Positions 9,394-14,513 of a stretch of 14,513 nucleotides of DNA are shown here, piece after piece. The stretch's first letter is position 1. Each line of letters opens with the position of its first letter. The translations under genes were made by a program, and so were the position numbers. A model generated the notes under the pieces. The model searched no databases. It was not told the origin of the DNA and was given only the letters and a program-made list of their open reading frames with translations. This stretch comes from an uncultured Leucothrix sp. (GTDB lineage: Bacteria; Pseudomonadota; Gammaproteobacteria; Thiotrichales; Thiotrichaceae): assembly GCA_938004025.1 (NCBI GenBank), contig CALKXC010000433.1, positions 1-14,513 of the forward strand, read 5' to 3'.

Positions 9394-9421
9394 TTGTTTA
9401 AATAATTGTGAATGTTAGAAT
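9394..9421 (+). promoter_or_regulatory. Candidate sigma-70 promoter of the DUF4332 gene
   Basis: TTGTTT (9394-9399) and TAGAAT (9416-9421) are spaced 16 bases; the -10 differs from consensus at one position. The leader would be about 37 bases. In the rest of the 236-base divergent region (9229-9464) I see no RNA gene, repeat or clear slyD promoter. Confidence 0.45.
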
Positions 9422-9464
9422 ATTAGTCACAAACCAACGCTAATAATAAATATAAAGGTACATC

Positions 9465-9869
9465 ATGGCTAAGCTCTCTGAAATAAAGGGAATAACAATT
9501 CGTATTTCCTACCTAATCGAAGCTAAGGGAATAAAAACGGTTGAAGCCTTGCTGGAAGCCTGTTCAACGACTAAGGGTCGTAAGGAATTAGCTTCATCAA
9601 CAGGTCTCGACGAAAAAGACATTCTAACTTGGACTAATCGTGCTGACTTAGCTCGAGTTAAAGGTATCGCAACGCAAAACGCTGACTTATTAGAAGCAGC
9701 TGGTGTGGATACTGTTCCTGAGTTAGCTCAACGCAACCCTGAAAACTTACATGCGGCTATCTTGGAAGAAAACAATAAAAATAAAATTGTCTCTAAAATG
9801 GCGAGTCTAAACCAAGTAAAAGATTGGGTTGAACAAGCTAAGCAATTGCCACGTGCGATTCATTACTGA
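9465..9869 (+). CDS. DUF4332 domain protein with two helix-hairpin-helix-like repeats
   Basis: A 134-residue soluble protein of the DUF4332 family, recognised by the order KGRKELA, ILTWTNRADLARVKGI, LLEAAGVDTVPELAQRNPEN and an ending LPRAIHY. It is an internal duplication: residues 5-32 (EIKGI...LIEAKGIKTVEALLEA) resemble 63-90 (RVKGI...LLEAAGVDTVPELAQR). Each half looks like a helix-hairpin-helix, a fold often used for sequence-independent DNA or RNA contact, but no function is established for the family as far as I know, and no catalytic residues can be assigned. The start has AAAGG 6 bases upstream and a plausible promoter. waaA follows 42 bases later, across a strong hairpin, so the two may be cotranscribed. 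Confidence 0.88.
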   Translation: MAKLSEIKGITIRISYLIEAKGIKTVEALLEACSTTKGRKELASSTGLDEKDILTWTNRADLARVKGIATQNADLLEAAGVDTVPELAQRNPENLHAAILEENNKNKIVSKMASLNQVKDWVEQAKQLPRAIHY

Positions 9870-9879
9870 GTTTGTCACA

Positions 9880-9923
9880 ATACACGGGCATTTCTGACCC
9901 TTGGAATTTAAATGTCCGTGTAT
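9880..9923 (+). promoter_or_regulatory. 14-bp hairpin enclosing the waaA ribosome binding site and start codon
   Basis: ATACACGGGCATTT (9880-9893) pairs with AAATGTCCGTGTAT (9910-9923): 13 Watson-Crick pairs and one G-U pair, with a 16-base loop. The waaA ATG (9912-9914) is in the 3' arm, and the weak Shine-Dalgarno TTGGA (9901-9905) is in the loop. No T-run follows, so it is not a terminator. The left arm starts 10 bases after the stop of the DUF4332 gene, close enough for a terminating ribosome to disturb it. A role in controlling waaA translation is inferred. Confidence 0.7.
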
Positions 9924-11189
9924 CGCCTGCTTTACTCAATACTTTGTTATCTGATTTTTCCAATAGCTTTGGCCCGCCTTTTTTGGCGATCAATCAAACA
10001 ACCTGAAATAAGACAACACTGGCAAAACCGTCTCGGCTTTATCAAACTTGATCAATCACCACGCATTTGTTTACATGCTGTGTCTGTGGGCGAAACCATT
10101 GCAGCAAAGCCTCTTATTGAGTCATTGTTACTCCAGCACCCATCTCACAAACTCTTGATAACGAATACCACTTCAACAGGCTATGCTGTTGCCGTCAAAT
10201 CGTTCGGTCAACGAGTTGAGCACTGTTACTTTCCCTATGATTTAAATGGTACTGTTTCCAGGTTTTTAAAAAGCGCAAATCCAGCGCTTCTTATTGTCAT
10301 GGAAACTGAAATATGGCCCAATCTCTTACATCATTGCAATCGTTCAAATATACCCGTAATTATTGCTAATGCTCGGCTCTCAGAGCGATCAACAAAAAAA
10401 TATTTAAAAATACGTCCACTTATAAAAGAAACACTGATCTGCATCAATACTATAGCTTGTCGAAGCACTAAAGACTCTGAGCACTTTCAGCGACTGGGAG
10501 CCATATCCTCCCAAGTCGAAGTCATCGGCAATATTAAATTCGATGTCTCAACTCAAACTAACAACACATCACTTCCCCCACTCAAAAATCAATTTAATGA
10601 GCCACGTAAAATATGGGCAGCCGCTAGTACTCACTTGGGCGAAGACGAATTAATACTGAATATTTTTAAGAAACTGAAAGCGCATTATCACGATTTGCTT
10701 TTAGTGCTAGTTCCAAGGCATCCTGAGCGCTTTGATCAGGTTTTTGGGCTTTGCCGAGACTCTGGATACCTAACTCAACGTAGAAGTGATAAGACTCTTT
10801 TTACTGATGATTGTGAAATTATTTTAGGCGACAGTATGGGAGAAATGGAGTATTGGTATTCATCCGCTGATGTCGCCTTTCTCGGTGGCAGCCTTGTCAA
10901 CACAGGAGGCCATAATCCCTTAGAAGCGAGCTTATTTGGTATCCCCGTAGTCAGTGGCCCTGCGATTTTCAACTTTAATGATGTTTATGAAATACTTTGC
11001 GAGGCTGAAGTTGCTTGGGTGGAAAATAACATTGAGGATGTGACCACCCGTGTAAAGGCCTTACTTGAAAGGTCCGAAGCTGAAATAGAAGATGCTCAAT
11101 TTAATATCAAAAAGACCATAGAAAGTAACAAAGGGGCAACTGCTAGATTAGTCGATTTGAGTTCGAAATTTCTAACCCCTAACAAATAA
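9912..11189 (+). CDS. waaA: 3-deoxy-D-manno-octulosonic acid (Kdo) transferase
   Basis: A 425-residue GT30-family enzyme that transfers Kdo from CMP-Kdo to lipid IVA at the cytoplasmic face of the inner membrane, joining lipid A to the lipopolysaccharide core. An N-terminal hydrophobic segment (about 4-24) anchors it. HAVSVGE (55-61) carries the catalytic base glutamate, E61. LLITNTTSTGYAVA, METEIWPNL and IANARLSERS follow in the N-terminal domain. The C-terminal domain has GNIKFD, VPRHPERF and the signature FLGGSLVNTGGHNPLEAS near 322-339. Length is that of E. coli WaaA. The ATG at 9912 is preferred; a GTG at 9918 would give MYRLLYS but lies 12 bases from the Shine-Dalgarno. The start codon lies in a stable hairpin. 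No terminator is evident in the 113 bases after the stop. Confidence 0.96.
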   Translation: MSVYRLLYSILCYLIFPIALARLFWRSIKQPEIRQHWQNRLGFIKLDQSPRICLHAVSVGETIAAKPLIESLLLQHPSHKLLITNTTSTGYAVAVKSFGQRVEHCYFPYDLNGTVSRFLKSANPALLIVMETEIWPNLLHHCNRSNIPVIIANARLSERSTKKYLKIRPLIKETLICINTIACRSTKDSEHFQRLGAISSQVEVIGNIKFDVSTQTNNTSLPPLKNQFNEPRKIWAAASTHLGEDELILNIFKKLKAHYHDLLLVLVPRHPERFDQVFGLCRDSGYLTQRRSDKTLFTDDCEIILGDSMGEMEYWYSSADVAFLGGSLVNTGGHNPLEASLFGIPVVSGPAIFNFNDVYEILCEAEVAWVENNIEDVTTRVKALLERSEAEIEDAQFNIKKTIESNKGATARLVDLSSKFLTPNK

Positions 11190-11302
11190 TTCCGCCCAAC
11201 AACTGCTCTTTATCGTAAAACATTAGACATCACTTATATGAAGGTGAATAATTAAGATATAAATGAGCTGTACCCCCAAAATAAAAATAATGAGTGCCTG
11301 AT

Positions 11303-12118
11303 ATGAAAGTTCTACTTCCTATTGCTATAGCCCTTTGCAGTATGTCTGCCAATGTTTCAGCCGATACACTTACGTTCGGTATTGTTCCACAGCAAAGCCC
11401 GTTGAAAATGTTCAAGTCGTGGAAACCCATAACAAAATATCTATCAGAGAAAACTGGACATAAAATAGTCTTTAAGACTGAAAAGTCGATCGCTGAATTT
11501 GAAAAAGTACTGTATTCCGGTGGATATGATCTCGCTTACGTAAACCCTTATCACTTCATCATCGCCAATAGAAAACAAGACTATCGAGCGGCTGTGCGTG
11601 CTAAGAAAATGATTAGAGGGATTTTAGTTGCTAAAGGAGATGACGTTAAATTCGATGACATTATCAAATCGAAGACAACCCGCTACCTCTTTCCTTCTCC
11701 CAATGCCTTTGCAGCCACGTTATTGACCAAGTTTGAATTACTTTCAAAGTATGGGGTTAATGTAAATGAGCAAGATACTTTCCAATATGTCAATTCTCAC
11801 GATTCTGTATATTCAGGTATCGCACGAAACACGGGTGAGTTAGGTGGCGGTATTCAACGTACCTACAATAATTTCAGTAAGAAAAAAGATAAAAACAAGC
11901 TTAATATTATCTACACGACTGATGCATATCCCAGTCATCCGATAGCCTACAAACCAACATTGACAGAAGAGACTCAAAAGAATCTAACGGAAGCGTTCCT
12001 TTCAATTCCTCAAGAACTGATAAACACGCTTAAGATCAATAAAATCATTACTAGTAGCAATGAAGAATTTGACCCTATTCGTAAGCTTGAGACGAGCTTA
12101 GCAACTATAAAACGATAA
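11303..12118 (+). CDS. PhnD-like periplasmic substrate-binding protein (phosphate/phosphite/phosphonate type)
   Basis: A 271-residue exported binding protein. MKVLLPIAIALCSMSANVSA is a signal peptide with a VSA cleavage site before DTLTFGIVPQ; the cysteine is not in a lipobox. The mature part has the PhnD-family pattern: FGIVPQQSP, W-KPITKYLSEKTGHK, GGYDLAYVNPYHFI, SPNAFAATLL and a C-terminal DAYPSHPIAY segment. Relatives bind phosphonates, phosphite or other small anions, but ligand cannot be predicted. No phnC or phnE-like ATPase or permease gene is near, while a hybrid histidine kinase follows 24 bases downstream, so it more likely senses than transports. ATG 11303 is chosen over GTG 11294 because it begins the signal peptide properly and has GAG 8 bases upstream. 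Confidence 0.9.
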   Translation: MKVLLPIAIALCSMSANVSADTLTFGIVPQQSPLKMFKSWKPITKYLSEKTGHKIVFKTEKSIAEFEKVLYSGGYDLAYVNPYHFIIANRKQDYRAAVRAKKMIRGILVAKGDDVKFDDIIKSKTTRYLFPSPNAFAATLLTKFELLSKYGVNVNEQDTFQYVNSHDSVYSGIARNTGELGGGIQRTYNNFSKKKDKNKLNIIYTTDAYPSHPIAYKPTLTEETQKNLTEAFLSIPQELINTLKINKIITSSNEEFDPIRKLETSLATIKR

Positions 12119-12142
12119 CCGAATTAGCTAGAGGTAATATCT

Positions 12143-14035
12143 ATGTCATTTCGTTTTCGATTTGTTTTTTCGTTCATTATTATTGAAACAGCTTTCATGA
12201 TTGCAATCGTATTCATGAATTTTAATTCATTAGAGCGCGAATCTCGTCAATTAATGAATGATAAAACTCAACTTGCTAGCACCATGTTTAGCGAAGTTGT
12301 CTCCACTGCAATCATCGTTAATGACCTTGCAACACTTGATGACGCAGCAAAACGTTTTGTTGCAATTGATGGCATTGTCAAAGTGCAACTTTACAATGAT
12401 GCCGGCGAGTTACTCTCTGACGGATTGAGCGACCTTTCAGTTTATGAATCTAAAGAGCTAGAGGTAGCGCTAGACGATAATTTAGACTCTGTTGAAAAAA
12501 ATGAAAATGGTGTCAGGCAGGTTGGAGAATTGTTTTTTCTAACCGTTAGCGACCCTATTTCTGTTGAGGGTAGCAATGTTGGCTCCGCAAACTTTGTTTA
12601 CGATATTTCTCGCAGTGTGCAAGCACTTAGAAGTAACGCTTTTTGGACCTATCTCCTCGCAAGCCTTGAGATACTAATTAGTACTGGTATCGCTTTGTTT
12701 ACAGGCTTTAGGATTGCCACTGCAGTAGACAAATTGAGTGTTGTGACAAACGAGATTGCGCAAAATAGACCTGCGGTTATTCCAAAGTATAGAAAACGTG
12801 GAGATGAAATTGATCGTCTCTACGGTTCTGTCGAGCAAATGCAAAACAACATCATTCAACGTAACGCAGACCTCATTGAAGAGAGTGTCAAGGCGAGAGC
12901 CGCTAGCAAGGCTAAGTCAGACTTTTTAGCGACGATGAGTCACGAGATTCGTACGCCCATTAATGGAGTTATAGGTTCGCTCAGCGCAATAGATCTAAAA
13001 GACTTGAGTGAGCGAGACTCAACTCCAATAAAAACAGCGCTTAGTTCAGCTGAGATTCTAATGACGACTGTAAGCGACATCCTTGACTTTTCTAAGATTG
13101 AAACGGGTAAATTGTCAATTTTTAATGTACCTATCAGCATAAAGCGCTTCATTAAAGATATCGAAAATGTTTACCGCCCTATTATGGAAACACAGGGACT
13201 TTCCTTTGTTGTTGAGACTGAGGGTTTAAAAGATGATTATTTCTTCGCAGATCCTATTCGTATTAAACAAATCATTAACAATTACCTCAATAATGCGATC
13301 AAATTTTCTGAAAAAGGAACCGTTACGCTAAAAGCGTTTACAAGAACTAGCGATGGCCAGATTGGGTTTAGCGTAACTGATCAAGGAATCGGCATTAAAA
13401 AAGAAGACTTTGGTGCTCTATTCCAGCAGTTCTCACAGATTGATAGTGGTGCTAACAGAGCCCATGGAGGTACAGGCCTTGGATTAGTCATTGTCAGTAA
13501 ACTTGTAGAGCTAATGAATGGTACTGTTGACGTGCAAAGTGTTTACGGTAAAGGCTCATGCTTTAGTACCTACCTACCTCTTATACCAGCAACCGCAGAA
13601 GACTATCTTTCTACGCAGCCTATAAAAGAAGTTAAGGAGGATTCTAATGGTAATCAACTGACTGCTGACGTGCTTCTGGTCGAAGATAATATGATTAATC
13701 AAAAAGTTGCGATGCGATTGCTTGAAAAAGCAGGTTGCACAGTGACAGTTGCTGTTAATGGAGTCGAAGCGATTGATCAAATACAGCAGGCAAGCTTTGA
13801 TGTGGTCTTAATGGATTGTCAGATGCCCGTCATGGACGGTCTCACCGCAACTACTAAGATTAGGGAATTTGATGTCAACACACCTATCATTGCATTGACC
13901 GCCAATGCTCAAGATTCAGATCGCGAGGCCTGCATGAAAGTCGGCATGAATGACTTTGTAAGCAAACCATTTAGGCCTGATACTTTGCTTTCATCTATTA
14001 AAAATCAAATGGCTAGAGTTAGCGTAAACGCATAG
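12143..14035 (+). CDS. Hybrid sensor histidine kinase with C-terminal receiver domain
   Basis: A 630-residue inner-membrane kinase. TM1 spans about 7-27, a periplasmic sensor about 28-165 and TM2 about 167-189. A HAMP-like linker and coiled coil (190-257) follow. The HisKA domain carries H267 in SDFLATMSHEIRTPING. The ATPase domain has an N box (NNYLNNAIKF, 379-388), DQGIGI (413-418) and GGTGLGL (442-448). The receiver domain (about 508-625) has E514/D515, phospho-acceptor D558 (LMDCQMPVMDG), T586 and K608. All catalytic residues are intact. There is no HPt domain, so a separate phosphotransfer protein and response regulator must exist elsewhere. GAGG lies 8 bases before the ATG. It is coupled by context to the preceding PhnD-like protein, a likely periplasmic ligand-sensing partner. 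The signal and regulated genes are unknown. Confidence 0.95.
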   Translation: MSFRFRFVFSFIIIETAFMIAIVFMNFNSLERESRQLMNDKTQLASTMFSEVVSTAIIVNDLATLDDAAKRFVAIDGIVKVQLYNDAGELLSDGLSDLSVYESKELEVALDDNLDSVEKNENGVRQVGELFFLTVSDPISVEGSNVGSANFVYDISRSVQALRSNAFWTYLLASLEILISTGIALFTGFRIATAVDKLSVVTNEIAQNRPAVIPKYRKRGDEIDRLYGSVEQMQNNIIQRNADLIEESVKARAASKAKSDFLATMSHEIRTPINGVIGSLSAIDLKDLSERDSTPIKTALSSAEILMTTVSDILDFSKIETGKLSIFNVPISIKRFIKDIENVYRPIMETQGLSFVVETEGLKDDYFFADPIRIKQIINNYLNNAIKFSEKGTVTLKAFTRTSDGQIGFSVTDQGIGIKKEDFGALFQQFSQIDSGANRAHGGTGLGLVIVSKLVELMNGTVDVQSVYGKGSCFSTYLPLIPATAEDYLSTQPIKEVKEDSNGNQLTADVLLVEDNMINQKVAMRLLEKAGCTVTVAVNGVEAIDQIQQASFDVVLMDCQMPVMDGLTATTKIREFDVNTPIIALTANAQDSDREACMKVGMNDFVSKPFRPDTLLSSIKNQMARVSVNA

Positions 14036-14063
14036 AGTACACTTTTCTTTGACGATATAAATT

Positions 14064-14086
14064 AAGCGCCGCAAAGGCGCTTTTTT
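14064..14086 (+). terminator. Rho-independent terminator of the sensor operon
   Basis: AAGCGCC (14064-14070) and GGCGCTT (14076-14082) form a 7-bp stem with loop GCAAA, followed by six Ts (14081-14086). It ends the binding-protein/kinase unit just before the insertion sequence. Confidence 0.92.
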
Positions 14087-14187
14087 ATGCTTTAGATTTA
14101 TTGAATTCGTAGTTGAGGTGTCAGCTTCCCCATAGATGAGACAGCAAAAACTGGAATTTTCTGAGAAAATTAACTCAGGAGATCCAC

Positions 14188-14454
14188 ATGAAAAAATCAA
14201 AGTTTACAGAAACACAAATCGTCTCTGTCCTTAAACAAGTCGAATCAGGCCTTAAGGTCGATGATGTATGCCGCCAGTGCGGCATTAGTCCAGCGACGTA
14301 CTACAACTGGAAAGCAAAATACGGTGGCATGGAGGCCTCTGAACTCAAGAAAATGAAAGACATGGAGGCTGAACTGAACCAGCTGAAAAAGATGTACGCT
14401 GACCTTAGCCTTGAGAATTATGCCATTAAGGAGCTACTTGAAAAAAAGCTTTAA
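14188..14454 (+). CDS. IS3-family transposase OrfA
   Basis: An 88-residue protein that binds the IS ends and regulates or forms part of the OrfAB transposase. Residues 1-50 form a helix-turn-helix domain (KFTETQIVSVLKQVESG, VCRQCGISPATYYNWKAKYGG). Residues 52-88 form a leucine-zipper coiled coil (ELKKMKDMEAELNQLKKMYADL, LENYAIKELLEKKL). This is the usual layout and length of the IS407-like group. AGGAG lies 6 bases upstream of the ATG. It ends in frame 0 at TAA 14452-14454, ten bases after the start of the slippery run, where a -1 shift would join it to orfB. Confidence 0.93.
   Translation: MKKSKFTETQIVSVLKQVESGLKVDDVCRQCGISPATYYNWKAKYGGMEASELKKMKDMEAELNQLKKMYADLSLENYAIKELLEKKL
14441..14448 (+). 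other. Programmed -1 frameshift site (A7G)
   Basis: AAAAAAAG lies in the short window between the -1-frame stop (TGA 14439-14441) and the frame-0 stop (TAA 14452-14454), which is the only stretch where a shift could join orfA to orfB. Such A-rich slippery sites are standard in IS3-family elements. Confidence 0.8.
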
Positions 14455-14513
14455 CGACAGCTGAAAAGCGCGATTCCGCTGCCTTCTTAGGTCAATTAGG
14501 TTTGTCGATAAAG
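14442..14513 (+). CDS. IS3-family transposase OrfB, N-terminal end in the -1 frame (partial)
   Basis: The -1 frame opens directly after TGA 14439-14441 and stays open to the window end, reading KKALTTAEKR then DSAAFLGQLGLSIK. This fits the beginning of an IS3-family OrfB, the DDE integrase-like part. It has no ATG in this stretch, so it is expected to be made as an OrfAB fusion by frameshifting. The catalytic domain lies beyond the window, so completeness cannot be judged. Confidence 0.7.

Larger units (their letters stand above)
14114..14513 (+). mobile_element. IS3-family insertion sequence, left part (IS407-group-like)
   Basis: The element contains orfA, a slippery A7G site and the beginning of orfB; the rest lies beyond the window. 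The left end is not certain: TGAGGTGTCAGC begins at 14114 and TGTCAGC at 14119, both with the TG typical of IS3-family termini, but the right inverted repeat and target duplication are not visible. It lies about 30 bases after the kinase terminator and appears not to have interrupted a gene on its left side. Confidence 0.8.

Noticed and set aside
9384..9400. Possible sigma-54 promoter (TGGTAC...GTTTA) before the DUF4332 gene
   Set aside because: The -12 element lacks the required GC, and a better sigma-70 candidate overlaps it.
11294..11302. GTG start three codons before the PhnD-like ATG
   Set aside because: It adds MPD before the signal peptide and lacks an upstream ribosome binding site; ATG 11303 gives a normal signal peptide.

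Overview
The window reads as a chromosomal stretch from a moderately AT-leaning gammaproteobacterium, probably marine or aquatic. The evidence is a Gram-negative Kdo transferase (waaA), an E. coli-like Ppx and SlyD, the neighbouring obgE and proB, and a rubrerythrin / HdrD-like Fe-S protein / DUF3501 trio that I recall from proteobacteria. I cannot name the genus. No tRNA, rRNA, CRISPR or prophage is visible. No gene-free gap exceeds 300 bases; the longest is 236 bases (9229-9464, between divergent slyD and the DUF4332 gene).

Layout. 1-263 (-): 5' part of a Rieske [2Fe-2S] ferredoxin-like gene, divergent from 275-1138 (+), a YeeZ-type NAD-binding epimerase-like protein with a TTG start. 1264-3717 (+): erythrin-only rubrerythrin, a cysteine-rich HdrD/GlpC-like Fe-S protein and a DUF3501 protein, closed by a strong terminator that also serves the convergent gene. 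3777-4853 (-): GT4 glycosyltransferase. 5008-9228 (-): an operon-like series, transcribed slyD, obgE, proB, ppx; obgE and proB share an ATGA overlap. 9465-11189 (+): DUF4332 protein, then waaA, whose start codon lies in a 14-bp hairpin. 11303-14035 (+): PhnD-like periplasmic binding protein plus hybrid histidine kinase, ending in a clear terminator. 14114-14513: left part of an IS3-family insertion sequence with orfA, an A7G slippery site and the beginning of orfB, cut by the window edge.

How the genes work together. The rubrerythrin, Fe-S protein and DUF3501 genes probably form one peroxide/redox unit of unknown electron donor and substrate. obgE (ribosome assembly, ppGpp-responsive GTPase), proB (first step of proline synthesis) and ppx (polyphosphate/pppGpp phosphatase family) form a growth and stress cluster. 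The PhnD-like protein has no transporter subunits beside it, so it is best read as the ligand-sensing partner of the adjacent kinase. The best candidates for something undescribed are the waaA start-codon hairpin, the binding-protein/kinase pair, and the redox trio.
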